From the NCBI GenBank assembly GCA_963836735.1, contig CAWIKP010000025.1, positions 310,001 to 374,000 on the forward strand: DNA of 64,000 nucleotides, written 5' to 3'. Numbering within the stretch: the first letter of the stretch is position 1; each line of letters starts with the position of its first letter. This document shows positions 36,102-45,654 of the stretch, in pieces. Made by a program: the position numbers and the translations under genes. The notes below the pieces were generated by a model. The model was not told the origin of the DNA. It worked only from the letters and a program-made list of their open reading frames with translations, and made no database searches. Source of the stretch: JACCXG01 sp963836735 (GTDB taxonomy: Bacteria; Acidobacteriota; Vicinamibacteria; Vicinamibacterales; 2-12-FULL-66-21).

Positions 36102-39100
36102 ATGCAGAAACTCGCAGAAGTCTGCGTTCGCCGGCCGGTCTTCGCCTCGATGCTCATCGCCGCCATCGTCGTGATCGGTGGCGTCAGCTTCACGCAGCTC
36201 GGCGTCGATCGCTACCCGCGCATCGAGACGCCGGTCGTGTCGGTGACGACCTCCAACCCGGGCGCCACTCCTGAGAGCATCGAGAAGGAGGTCACCGACC
36301 GGATCGAGGCTGCGGTCAACACGGTCGCGGGCATCGACGAGCTCCGGTCGACGTCGACCGAAGGCCAGTCCCGCGTCACCATCACGTTCGAGCTGTCGAA
36401 GAACCCCGACATCGCGGCACAGGAGGTGCGGGCCAAGGTCGATCCGGTCATCCGCAACCTGCCCGAGACCGCAGACCCGCCGGTCGTGCAGAAGCAGGAC
36501 CCGGACTCGATGCCGATCATGATGTTCTCGATCTCGGCGCCGATGCCCGCGGTCGAGCTCACCAGCTTCCTCGAGCAGAACGTCCAGAAACGAGTGGAGT
36601 CGGTCAACGGCGTCGGCGAGGTGATCCTGTTCGGGGCGCGCCGCCGGCAGATCCAGGTCAAGATCGATCCCGATCGCCTCAACGCGTACCAGCTTGCGAC
36701 TTCGGACGTGGCGTCAGCGCTGCGGGCGCAGAACCTCGAGCTGCCGGGCGGCCGTCTGGAGCAGGGCGTGCGGGAGCTCTCGGTCCGCACGGTCGGCCGG
36801 CTGACGCGTCCCGAGGAGTTCTCCGAGATCGTCGTCGCCACCCGAGGCAACATCCCCATCCGCATCAAGGACCTCGGTACGGTAGAAGACAGCGGTGCCG
36901 ATCCGCTCTCGGTGTCGATGCTGAACGGCAAGTCGGCAATTTCCGTGGCCATCCGCAAACAGAGCGGCGTCAACACCGTGGCGCTCGCCGATGCCATCCG
37001 TGAGCGGATGGCCGAAGTCGAGAAGACCCTGCCGCCCACGTTCGAGGTCCGGCTGATCCGCGACGACTCGGAGTTCATCCGCGCCTCGCTGGCGGCGATC
37101 GAGGAACACCTGATTCTCGGCGGCATCCTCGCCGCCATCATCGTGCTGATTTTCCTGCGCAACTTCCGCTCGACGCTGATCGCCGCGGTCGCGATCCCGG
37201 CGTCGATCATCGGCGCGTTCGGGGTGATGTCAGCGCTCGACTTCACGATCAACCAGATGACCATGCTCGCCCTGACGCTCATGGTCGGCATCGTCATCGA
37301 CGACGCGATCGTGGTGCTCGAGAACATCTATCGATTCGTGGAAGAGAAGGGGATGACGCCGCGGCGTGCCGCGGTCGAAGCGACCAAGGAGATCGGCCTC
37401 GCGGTCATGGCCACCACGATGTCGCTCCTGGCGGTGTTCCTGCCGGTCGGGTTCCTGGGCGGGATCATCGGCCGCTTCATGTCCTCGTTCGGCCTGACGT
37501 CGGCCGCGGCGATCGCCATCAGCCTGATCGTGTCATTCACGCTGACGCCGATGCTGGCGTCACGCTGGATCAAGCACGACCACGACACCCGGGCGAGCGA
37601 CGAATCGCGCCGCGGGTTCTACCGCCACGTCGATCGCGCCTACACGCGGATGCTGACGTTCTCGATGGCGCACCGCTGGGTCATCGTCGGCATGTGCGCG
37701 ATGGTCATCGCGTCGCTGGTCCCGCTGTTCCGCGCGTCGGGCATCAACTTCACGCCCAACGAAGACGAATCGCGGTTCCAGGTCTCGGTCCGGCTGCCGG
37801 TCGGCTCGAGCCTGGCGGCGACCACGTCGCTGATGGAGCGGATCGCGCGCGACATGCGCGAACAGCTTCCCGGCGTCTCGGACACGCTGTCGTTCCCGGG
37901 CGGCGGCGGCGGCGGGTTCGGACAGACGAACGCCGGCAGCCTGTTCGTCCGGCTCGAGCCGATCGACGAACGCGAGTTCTCGCAGCAGGAGCTGATCGTC
38001 AGGGCGCGCAGGCTCATCCAGCCGTACCGCCAGTCGGCGGTGATTTCGATTCAGAGCGCCGGCGGCCTGGTCGCGATCAGCGGGCGTGGTGCGCAGATCC
38101 AGTACGCCTGGTCGGCCCCGATCTGCAGAAGCTCGATCAATACACGGAACGGGCGCGGCAGATTCTGAGCAAGAACGAAACGCTGGTCGACGTCGATCGC
38201 ACGTATCTGCCGGGGCGGCCGGAACTGCGTTTGAACATCGACCGCCGGCGCGCGGGCGATCTCGGCGTCCGCGTCCAGGACGTCTCGCAGACGGTAAACG
38301 CGCTAGTCGCCGGCCAGAAGGTAACGACCTTCAACGCGGCCTCTGATCAGTACGACGTCGTCCTGCGCGCACAGGACTCCTTTCGCCGCACGCCTGACTC
38401 GATCGCCGCCGCGACAGTGCGCACCGGCACCGGCGAGCTGGTGCAGCTTCGCAACCTGGTCACGTTCAACGAAGGCGCGGGGCCGGCAGCGATCGAGCGG
38501 TTGAACCGGCAGCGGCAGATTTCGATCAGCGCCAACCCGGCGCCCGGCCGCGCGCAGGCCGACGGCCAGGCGGTCGTCGAACAGACATTCCGTTCGCTCG
38601 ACATGGAGCCGGGATACGCGCTCGTGACCAGCGGGCAGTCGCGCGAGCTCGGTCGCGCCGCCTATTACTTCGGCATCGCGTTCGCGCTGTCGTTCGTCTT
38701 CATGTACATGGTGCTCGCGGCGCAGTTCGAGTCGTTCATCCACCCGGTCACGATCCTGCTGACGCTGCCGCTGGCGGTGCCATTCGGCCTGCTGGCGTCG
38801 CTGATGTTCAAGCAGCAGCTGAACATCTACTCGGCGCTCGGCGTGCTGCTGCTCTTCGGCATCGTGAAGAAGAACGCCATTCTGCAGATCGATCACACCA
38901 TCGGCCTGCGCGCCAAGGGCATGGAGCGCTACGAGGCGATCATCCAGGCCAACCGGGACCGGCTGCGCCCGATCCTGATGACCACCCTCGCGCTGATCGC
39001 GGGCATGCTGCCGCTCTGTATCGGCAGCGGCCCGGGCGCGGAGACCAACCGGTCGATCGGCATTCTGGTCGCCGGCGGTCAGGCGATGTGCCTGCTCCTG

Positions 39101-39247
39101 ACGCTGCTCGCGGTGCCGGTGTTCTATTCGCTCTTCGAAGATGCCTCACAGTCTCCGGCCTGGGGACGCGTGGCCCGGCGGTGGGAGCGTGCGAGCGCCG
39201 GTCTTGGCCGGCTCGTCGGCCGCCGCGGCGCGCGCGCGCATCCGTAA
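36102..39247 (+). CDS. RND multidrug/metabolite efflux permease (one frameshift near 38108)
   Basis: ATG 36102 with GAGGAAA upstream gives MQKLAEVCVRRPVFASMLIAAIVVIGG, the HAE1-like N-terminus. Periplasmic porter motifs are DRYPRIETPVVSVTTSNPGATPE and SVNGVGEVILFGARRRQIQV. Transmembrane block one includes LTLMVGIVIDDAIVVLENIYR, with the proton-relay Asp pair in helix 4. The frame breaks after GRGAQIQYA, apparently from one missing base, and resumes VGPDLQKLDQYTERARQIL. The second half carries FALSFVFMYMVLAAQFESFIHPVTIL and GIVKKNAILQIDHTIGLRAKG. The repaired length of about 1048 aa is typical. It should be a trimeric inner-membrane proton-driven exporter working with the adaptor upstream. Confidence 0.93.
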
Positions 39248-39522
39248 GCGGGGGCCGCTCTCTCGATCCGGCCGGACATGAACCCGCCCACTTTCGGGTT
39301 CTGCCACGTCCCGGCGTAATGATCGGTGCGGGGCGCGCGCTCCTCCCGTCCCCAGACGGTGAACGTCCCCACCATGCTCACATTCCGCATCCGTTCCGCG
39401 AACTGTCGTTCGGCCTCCGTCAGCGATGCCGGATCGACGACCGAGCCGATTCCCATCCTCCCGGTCAGCCATCCGGCGGCAAATACGACGATCGCAAGCA
39501 CGGCGATCAACATGACTTTCAC
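39124..39522 (-). pseudogene. Probable internally deleted membrane-anchored protein remnant
   Basis: The frame starts with a membrane anchor (MKVMLIAVLAIVVFAAGWLTGR) and then LTEAERQFAERMRNVSMVGTFTVWGRE, which I associate with a family of exported hypothetical proteins beginning that way and ending in a phrase like YAGTWQ...GG..FGRIER. Here HYAGTWQNPKVGGFMSGRIER follows only a few residues later, so the central 100 or so residues appear missing. After GRIER (about 39259) the frame reads on antisense into the RND gene, which is not meaningful. The recognition is from memory and only moderately certain; it could also be a short intact protein. Confidence 0.45.
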
Positions 39523-39570
39523 GAGTCGCCGAACAACCTCGCGATTCCTTCGTTTCAGTCGCTACTCAGT

Positions 39571-39627
39571 TGGGGTCAGATCTCGATTTTCCAGGCCGCC
39601 AGGGCTGGAAAATCGAGATCTGACCCC
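39571..39627. repeat. GGGGTCAGATCTCGATTTT inverted pair
   Basis: A direct copy (GGGGTCAGATCTCGATTTTCC) and an inverted copy (GGAAAATCGAGATCTGACCCC) are separated by about 15 nt, forming a perfect hairpin of more than 20 bp. It lies between the remnant gene and the ATP-grasp gene and is the most compact example of this repeat family in the window. Confidence 0.9.
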
Positions 39628-39713
39628 AGTGATCTCGCACGCACTCAGTCGTTTGCGGGTTGAGGATGACAGGTGCCAACCCGGCGGCGTCGATATTATT
39701 CCTGTGGAGTGAC

Positions 39714-40577
39714 GTGTTCGTGGAAGTCGCCTTTGTGACCTGCCGGAACCTGCCGGAAATGCACGCCGACGACCGGCTCGTGGCAGACGTGCTGCGTGAC
39801 AGGGGTCTCACGGTCGAATCGACGGTCTGGGACGATCCGGCGGTGGACTGGCGCGGGTATGCGGGCGTCGTGGTCCGGTCGGCCTGGGACTACCACCACG
39901 AGCAGGACCGCTATGCCGCCTGGCTCCGGCAATGCGCGGCCGATGGCGTCAAGCTCTGGAACCCGCCGGGTGCGGTGCTCGCCAATATGAACAAGAGATA
40001 TCTCTCGGACCTCGCCCACCGCAGCGTCGAAGTCGTGCCGACCGAGTATCTCGACATCCGGCACGGGCAGAACCTGCGGTTGCTGCTCGAGCGCCGCGGC
40101 TGGGATCAGGCGGTCGTCAAGCCTGCCGTATCGGCCAGCGCCTATGGCACCTGGCGTACGTCACTGGCAACGGCGGATCGGGATCAGCAGGTCTTCGAAG
40201 AAGAGTCGAGCCGCCACGAGGTTCTGGTCCAGCCACATATCGAGGAAATCACGACCCGCGGCGAATGGTCGCTGGTGTTCTTTGCGGGCAAATACAGCCA
40301 CGCGGCCCTCAAGCGGCCGGCCGCCGGGGATTTTCGCGTGCAGGAGGAGCTGGGCGGCAGCGCCGCGCCAGCACGTCCTCCGGATCACCTGATCGACGCT
40401 GCCCGGCATATCCTGTCCCTCTCGCCGTCGCCGCTGCTCTACGCGCGCGTGGACGGCGTGGAGCGTTCAGGACGTTTCATGCTCATGGAGCTGGAGATCA
40501 ACGAACCATATTTGTTCCTTGGAATGTCAGCCGACGCCGCAGTCCGGTTCGCGGACGCGATCGAGGCCGTCCTGTGA
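39714..40577 (+). CDS. ATP-grasp domain protein (287 aa)
   Basis: GTG 39714 (MFVEVAFVTC) is chosen with GGAG five bases before it; GTG 39720 (MEVAFVTC) and ATG 39666 are alternatives. The N-terminal pre-ATP-grasp part has DDRLVADVLRDRGLTVESTVWDD and VVRSAWDYHHEQDRY, the RSxWDY motif of the DcsG/RimK-like ATP-grasp group. ATP-binding segments are WDQAVVKPAVSASAYGT (lysine and glycine-rich loop), VLVQPHIEEI, GEWSLVFFAGKYSHA and the metal-binding FMLMELEINEPYLFL (ExN). It should ligate a carboxylate to an amino or thiol group using ATP; the substrate is unknown. The stop overlaps the next gene (GTGA). A TATTAT -10-like hexamer is at 39694-39699. Confidence 0.85.
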   Translation: MFVEVAFVTCRNLPEMHADDRLVADVLRDRGLTVESTVWDDPAVDWRGYAGVVVRSAWDYHHEQDRYAAWLRQCAADGVKLWNPPGAVLANMNKRYLSDLAHRSVEVVPTEYLDIRHGQNLRLLLERRGWDQAVVKPAVSASAYGTWRTSLATADRDQQVFEEESSRHEVLVQPHIEEITTRGEWSLVFFAGKYSHAALKRPAAGDFRVQEELGGSAAPARPPDHLIDAARHILSLSPSPLLYARVDGVERSGRFMLMELEINEPYLFLGMSADAAVRFADAIEAVL

Positions 40578-41422
40578 CGACGCAGGCAATACGGCGATTC
40601 ATCCTCGCCCTTCTTGCGGCAGCAGGGGCCTGCTATATCGCCGCGATTTTCTGGCTGATGTCGCAGGAGACGCGCCTGGTCTTCCAGGCCGGGCGGCCGC
40701 TCGGCGAGGGCCGGCCGCCTTTTCCGTTCACCCAGGTCGACATCCCGCGGGCGGACGGCGCGCGGCAGTTCGGCTGGGTGATGGAGAATCCGGATGCCCG
40801 TACGTGGCTGCTCTTCCTCCACGGCAATGCGGCGACCATCGCCAGCCGGGTCAACATCGCACGCTACCGCGAGCTGCGGGGGTTGGGGCTGAGCATCCTC
40901 GCGCCGGAATATCGCGGATTCGCCGGCCTTTCCGGAATTCCGAGTGAGCCAGGCCTGAATGCGGACGCGCGTGCCGCATTCGACTATCTCGTCAACACCC
41001 GGCACGTCTCGCCCACGCGGGTGGTGATCTACGGGTGGTCGCTGGGATCGGCAGTAGCGGTCGATCTTGCGGCGAATGCAGACGAGGCAGCAGTGGTGCT
41101 CGAAGGCGCGCCCGCCTCAGTGGCTGGGGTCGGAGCGCAGCGGTACCCGTTCTTCCCGGTCCGCCTGATCATGCGCAATCGGTTCGACTCGATCCAGAAG
41201 GTCGATCGCATCCACGCCCCGACGCTCTTCCTGCACAGTCCCGAGGACGCGATCATCCCTTACGCGGAAGGCCGCCGCCTCTTCGACGCCGCCAAACCCC
41301 CGAAACGGTTCGTCGACGTCCGCGGTGGCCATATCGACACCACCGAGGTGGACACAGCTGTCTTCTTCGGGGCGATCCGGGCGTTCCTCGACGAGTATGG
41401 ACTCCTGGGACATCAAGAGTAA
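40574..41422 (+). CDS. Membrane-anchored alpha/beta hydrolase, ABHD/Bem46-like (282 aa)
   Basis: GTG 40574 overlaps the ATP-grasp stop (GTGA). One N-terminal helix (FILALLAAAGACYIAAIFWLM) is followed by QETRLVFQAGRPLG, the usual Bem46/ABHD13-type lead-in. Hydrolase motifs are WLLFLHGNAATIASRV (oxyanion HGN), LAPEYRGFAGLSG, VVIYGWSLGSAVAVDLA (nucleophile Ser in GxSLG), LFLHSPEDAIIPYAEG (acid) and VRGGHIDTTEV (His). It should be an esterase, thioesterase or lipase facing the periplasm or cytoplasm. The translational coupling with an ATP-grasp ligase suggests a shared metabolic or tailoring role, unknown in detail. Confidence 0.9.
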   Translation: MTTQAIRRFILALLAAAGACYIAAIFWLMSQETRLVFQAGRPLGEGRPPFPFTQVDIPRADGARQFGWVMENPDARTWLLFLHGNAATIASRVNIARYRELRGLGLSILAPEYRGFAGLSGIPSEPGLNADARAAFDYLVNTRHVSPTRVVIYGWSLGSAVAVDLAANADEAAVVLEGAPASVAGVGAQRYPFFPVRLIMRNRFDSIQKVDRIHAPTLFLHSPEDAIIPYAEGRRLFDAAKPPKRFVDVRGGHIDTTEVDTAVFFGAIRAFLDEYGLLGHQE

Positions 41423-41591
41423 CCATTGCCAACATTGCCAAGATTGCCAACATTCCTGGCGTCCTAGCTGGGTCGACCGTCCGAGCCTCGAACGCGCAGC
41501 GGATCTCTGCGTGACAACGCAGTTGATGTTTGCAAGTCCTCCCACCCCCGCAATGTTGGCAATGTGGCAATCTTGGCAACGTTGGCAATGG
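41423..41591. repeat. Long inverted repeat with arms of tandem TTGCCAACA words
   Basis: The left arm (41423-41454) begins CCATTGCCAACATTGCCAAG, and the right arm (41552-41591) is its near-complement with one extra TGGCAATG unit. Arms of 32-40 nt flank a 97-nt loop without coding capacity. Each arm is a tandem of a 9-nt word. It starts at the base after the hydrolase stop codon and ends 48 bp before arfB. Confidence 0.85.
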
Positions 41592-41639
41592 AAGAAGCTG
41601 AGCTTGATCCTGCTCCGCATGAGGAATACTGGATAAGCC

Positions 41640-42062
41640 ATGCTCCAGGTCACGCCCAAGATCGCGATCGACGAGGCCGAAATCGAGGAACGGTTCATCC
41701 GCTCGTCCGGTCCCGGTGGACAGAACGTCAACAAAGTCGCCACCGCCGTGCAGCTCCGCTTCGATGCGTGGCATTCCCCGGCGATCGACGATCGGATGCG
41801 CGATCGCCTGCGCGCGGTGGCCGGGACGAGGCTGACCGCGGACGGCGTGCTGGTGATCGAGGCGCGGCGCCATCGCACGCAGTCGCAGAACCGGGAGGAT
41901 GCCCGCGAGCGACTGGTAACCCTGCTTCGTGAAGCCGCCAGAACACCCCGCCGTCGCCGGGCGACGGCTCCCACACGCGCCTCGAAGGAACGGCGGGTCG
42001 AGAGCAAGCAGCGGCGGGCCAGGACGAAACTGGCGCGCGGGCCGATCAGTGGTGACGAATGA
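41640..42062 (+). CDS. arfB: Peptidyl-tRNA hydrolase ArfB / YaeJ (release-factor-like)
   Basis: A 140-aa protein with the release-factor catalytic GGQ at residues 26-28 (RSSGPGGQNVNKVATAVQLRF), followed by the domain-3-like fold and a basic tail (RRRRATAPTRASKERRVESKQRRARTKL) that enters the empty mRNA channel. These features match ArfB, which rescues ribosomes stalled on non-stop mRNAs by hydrolysing peptidyl-tRNA without a stop codon. Class-I release factors are more than twice as long, which excludes RF1/RF2. The stop overlaps the next gene (ATGA). Confidence 0.93.
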   Translation: MLQVTPKIAIDEAEIEERFIRSSGPGGQNVNKVATAVQLRFDAWHSPAIDDRMRDRLRAVAGTRLTADGVLVIEARRHRTQSQNREDARERLVTLLREAARTPRRRRATAPTRASKERRVESKQRRARTKLARGPISGDE

Positions 42063-42914
42063 TCGGCGCGGCACGGACGTTCGGGGCCACGCTGCTGTGC
42101 GCCGTCCTGGCGCAGGGCCTGCGTCCGCCGCTGCCCGATCTGCCCCCGGACGAGCTGTCGCGCCGGGTTCGCGAAGCCGTAAAGCTCGACGATCGGATTC
42201 AGAGCGAGTTCACCTACCTCGAGCAGCGCCGTGATGTGAAGATCTCGAAGCTGGGCAAAGTCACCATCGGGCCGCCGCGGACGTTCCAGGTCCTGCCGGA
42301 TCCGACGCCTGGTCAGACCTACAAACGGCTCATCGCCGAGAACGGCGTTCCGCTCCCGGCCGAGGAGCTCGCGCGGCGCGACGCCGAACATCGGAAGGAC
42401 ATCGCGGATGCGCAGGAGCGTATCCGTCGAGAAACGCCCGCTCAGAAATCGGACCGGCTCGAACGGGCCACGTCCGAGCACCGGCAGCGCGAGCAGATCC
42501 TGGGCGATGCGTTTCGGTGTGTACCAGGCGCGGATCGAGGGCCGCACGACCGTCGACGGCCATCCGGTTCTGATCGCGCACCTCACGCCCCGAAAGGACG
42601 CGGAGGTGGCGACACGCGAAGGGCGCTGGATGAAGCAGTTCGAGGGGCAGCTCTGGATCGCCGAGGCCGACGATCAGATGGTCAAGGTCGACATGCGCGC
42701 GGTGAGCGACGTCACGATCGGCTGGGGCGTGGTCGGGCGGATTTACAAGGGCACCCGCGTTCTGTACGTCCGGCGCCGTTTCGAGAACGCCTGGCTGCCG
42801 GCGGAGACCACCTACGAGGCCAGCGGCCGGACGTTGATTTTCCGGCCGTTTCAGTTCAACGTCAGTACGACGTACTCTGGCTACAAGCGGCGTGACAAAA
42901 GCATGAACGACTAA
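42059..42914 (+). CDS. Exported protein of unknown function, LolA-like fold suspected (one frameshift near 42520)
   Basis: ATG 42059 overlaps the arfB stop. A signal peptide (MIGAARTFGATLLCAVLAQG) precedes SRRVREAVKLDDRIQSEFTYLEQRRDVKI and a helical segment rich in charged residues. After an extra base near 42520 the other frame continues VYQARIEGRTTVDGHPVLIAHLTPRKD, GQLWIAEADDQMVKVDMRAVSDVTIG and RRFENAWLPAETTYEASG, a strand-rich half resembling outer-membrane lipoprotein-sorting-type (LolA/DUF-like) domains. The repaired length is about 284 aa. The assignment of fold is tentative, and the link to arfB is probably only transcriptional. Confidence 0.75.
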
Positions 42915-42943
42915 ACCGGTCCGATTTCGTGGGGCGTCTAACC

Positions 42944-44886
42944 ATGAGCATGCACAACGTCCGCGCCTGGTTTACCGTCGCTGCTGGCCTTCGTCGCCGT
43001 CCTGTCCGTCTCGATCGCCAGCGCGCAGCCGCCCGCGGGCCGTGGTGGCGGGCGGGGCGGTCGTGGAGAGGGCCCCGCCCGGGCGGACCCGGGCAGCCGC
43101 GGGACGCGCGAGGCAACCAGCCGGTGCGCGACCGGTACCGCCAGCATCGCGGGCACGGTGGCCGTTGCCGGAACCGGTCAGCCAGCGCGGCGCGCGCGCG
43201 TCACGCTCAATGCAACCGAAGGCGGCGGCTCACGCACCGCGATGACCGACGACGAGGGCCGCTATGCGTTCACCGAGCTTGCGGCCGGACGCTACGCCAT
43301 CAGCGTCTCGAAGACGGGCCACGTCGGTGTCACCTACGGGCAGACCCGGCCGGGACGCCCGGGCACTCCGATCCAGTTGACCGACGGACAGAAGTTCGCG
43401 GCCAACCTTCAGCTCCCGCGCGGCAGCGTGATCACCGGCACGGTGGTCGACGAGTACGGCGAGTCGACGGCCGGCACGCAGGTGCGCGTGCATGCGGTAC
43501 GTCATGCAGGGCGGCCGCCGTACGCTTGCAGCAGGCGGGCAACGGCTCCACCGACGATCGTGGCATCTATCGCGTCTACGGTCTCCAGCCCGGCGACTAC
43601 ATCGTCTCGGCGGTGCCGCGCAATGCCGGACCCGGCGTAGACATGGCGCGCCTGCAGTCCGAGCTCGCCGCGGTGCGTGAGCAGATCGCGTCGGCGCCGG
43701 GCGATGGCACCGCCGCACGGGCACTGGCGACGCGCGCGAGCATGCTGCAGGGTCAGCTTCCGCAGGCCGAGGAACAGGCGACCGGGTACGCGCCGGTCTA
43801 CTTCCCCGGCACCGTCACCGCAACACAGGCGGGCACGGTCACGCTGGACATTGGCGAAGAACGCGCGAGCGTGGACTTCCAGCTGGTGCGCGTGCCGCTC
43901 GCTCGCATCGATGGCACCGTCGTCAACTCGACCGGCCAGGCGACCGACAACGTCCAGATCACGCTGACCGACGCCGCGACATCGGTTCCTGGCGCGATCA
44001 CGATGGGCGTGCGAGCAGACGGCGACGGACGCTTCCATCTCGCCAACGTTCCACCCGGCAGCTACCGCCTGATCGCGCGCGCCGCGGTCTCGCAACCCGG
44101 CAGCCCTTCGCGTCCTGCGGGGCCAATGGGACGGCGTGCGTCCACTTGGACCGATGTCGACGGCGGTCAGGCTCTGGGGCAATGTCGACGTGGCGGTGGA
44201 TGGACGCAACCTCACCAACGTGCTCGTCACGTTGCAACAGGGGCTCACCGTGTCCGGCCGCATCGGGTTTCAGGGCAGCGCACCGCCGCCCGCCGATCTG
44301 ACGCGAATCCGGGTGAACCTCTCGCCAGCCGATCCCGGCGTGGCGGGCGGCCCCCCGCAGAATGCGGCCGGCGTCGTGGATGCCTCGGGCAAGTTCACGA
44401 TTACCAGCGTGATTCCAGGGCTCTATCGGCTGAACGCCGGTGGCGCAGGAAACGGCTGGTCGATCGAATCGGCGGTTCTCGACGGCCAGGACACGCTCGA
44501 CTTTCCATTCGAAGTGAAGCCCGGTGCCGCGCCCTCGGGCGCGGTGATCACCTTCACCGACAAGCAGGCGCAGCTGACCGGAACGATCACCAATCAGCGC
44601 GGCCAGCCGGCGCCCGAGCAGACGCTGATCCTCTACCCGACCGACGAACGGTATTGGGTGCCGCAGTCCCGGCGGATTCGATCGACCCGGCCTTCGACCG
44701 ACGGACAGTTTTCGTTCATCGGGATCCCAGCCGGGCGAGTACAAGATCGTCGCCATGGTGGACGTCGAGCCCGGCGCGTGGTTCGATCCGTCGTTCCTCC
44801 AGCAGGTCGATGCCGCCTCGACCCGCGTGACGATTGGGGACGGCGAGAAGAAGGTGCAGAACCTGCAGATCTCGTCGGGCCGGTAA
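42944..44886 (+). pseudogene. Exported carboxypeptidase-regulatory-like domain protein, four frameshifts
   Basis: ATG 42944 begins MSMHNVRAWFTVA; one extra base near 42985 leads to LLAFVAVLSVSIASAQPPAGRG, completing a signal peptide. Beta-sandwich CarboxypepD_reg-like units follow: ASIAGTVAVAGTGQPARRARVTLNA, RYAFTELAAGRYAISVSKTGHV, GSVITGTVVDEYGESTAGTQVRV, then, after a break near 43515, STDDRGIYRVYGLQPGDYIVSAVPR and RIDGTVVNSTGQATDNVQITL. After a break near 44130, RLWGNVDVAVDGRNLTNVLVTLQQG, and a last break near 44735 before GEYKIVAMVDVEPGAWFDPS. The repaired length is about 645 aa. It should be a secreted or surface beta-rich protein. The breaks are probably sequence errors. The TAA stop overlaps the next start (TAATG). 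Confidence 0.75.
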
Positions 44887-45632
44887 TGCTGACGCGGCGC
44901 GGTTTCCTGACGGCCGGCGCCGGCACGCTCGCGGCGGGGGCGGTCGCGCTGCGCGCCGTGCAATCGGCGCGCGGAGGCGACAGCCTGCTCCGCGTGCGGC
45001 CGCGACAACCCACCAAATCGATTGCGCCCGGCCGCCACGCCCTGGAGCTCGGCCGCGATCGCGACGGTCTGCTCGTCGTTCCGCGGGGCTACTCGCCCGA
45101 AAAGACAGCTCCCCTCATCTTGATGCTGCATGGCGCGAACGGCAGGGCCGACCGGCTCGCGGCACGTTTCCCGATGGCGGACGAGCACGGAGTGATCCTG
45201 CTGGTGCCGGACTCGCGCGGCACGACGTGGGACGCCATCCGCGGTCCGTTCGGCGCGGATGTCCAGTTCATCGACCGCGCTCTCGAGCAGACCTTCGATC
45301 GCTGCGCGGTGAATCCGAAGAAGCTCGCGATCGGCGGTTTCTCCGACGGCGCGACCTATGCGCTCTCGCTGGGCCTCGACAACGGCACGCTGTTCACCCA
45401 TGTGATCGCGTTTTCTCCAGGGTTCACGGCGAACCGGCGGCCCCAGGGCCGCCCCCGCCTCTTCGTCTCTCACGGAAAATCCGACGAAATCCTGCCCATC
45501 GACGTCTGCAGCCGGCGCATCGTCCCGGCGCTCGAAGACGCGGGGTACGCAGTGACCTACAAGGAATTCGACGGACCGCACACGGTGCCGGAGGCAATCG
45601 CGCAGGACGCGTTCAAGTGGTTCGCCGGGTGA
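44886..45632 (+). CDS. TAT-exported alpha/beta hydrolase, PHB-depolymerase/esterase-like (248 aa)
   Basis: ATG 44886 shares a base with the previous stop. The twin-arginine signal is MLTRRGFLTAGAGTLAAGAVAL, implying folded export. The esterase core has KTAPLILMLHGANGRADRLAARF, GVILLVPDSRGTTWDAI, LAIGGFSDGATYALSLGLDNG (nucleophile Ser in GFSDG), RLFVSHGKSDEILP (acid Asp) and EFDGPHTVPEAI (His). The pattern is that of LpqC/PHB-depolymerase-type (esterase D-like) hydrolases. The substrate is unknown; polyester or carbohydrate-ester side chains are typical for relatives. Confidence 0.88.
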   Translation: MLTRRGFLTAGAGTLAAGAVALRAVQSARGGDSLLRVRPRQPTKSIAPGRHALELGRDRDGLLVVPRGYSPEKTAPLILMLHGANGRADRLAARFPMADEHGVILLVPDSRGTTWDAIRGPFGADVQFIDRALEQTFDRCAVNPKKLAIGGFSDGATYALSLGLDNGTLFTHVIAFSPGFTANRRPQGRPRLFVSHGKSDEILPIDVCSRRIVPALEDAGYAVTYKEFDGPHTVPEAIAQDAFKWFAG

Positions 45633-45654
45633 GAGCTGGAAGGGCACCCTGCGA

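Noticed and set aside
32928..39660. Insertion sequence generating the AGATCT repeats
   Set aside because: No transposase or resolvase reading frame, no target duplications and no IS-length element is visible near any of the clusters.
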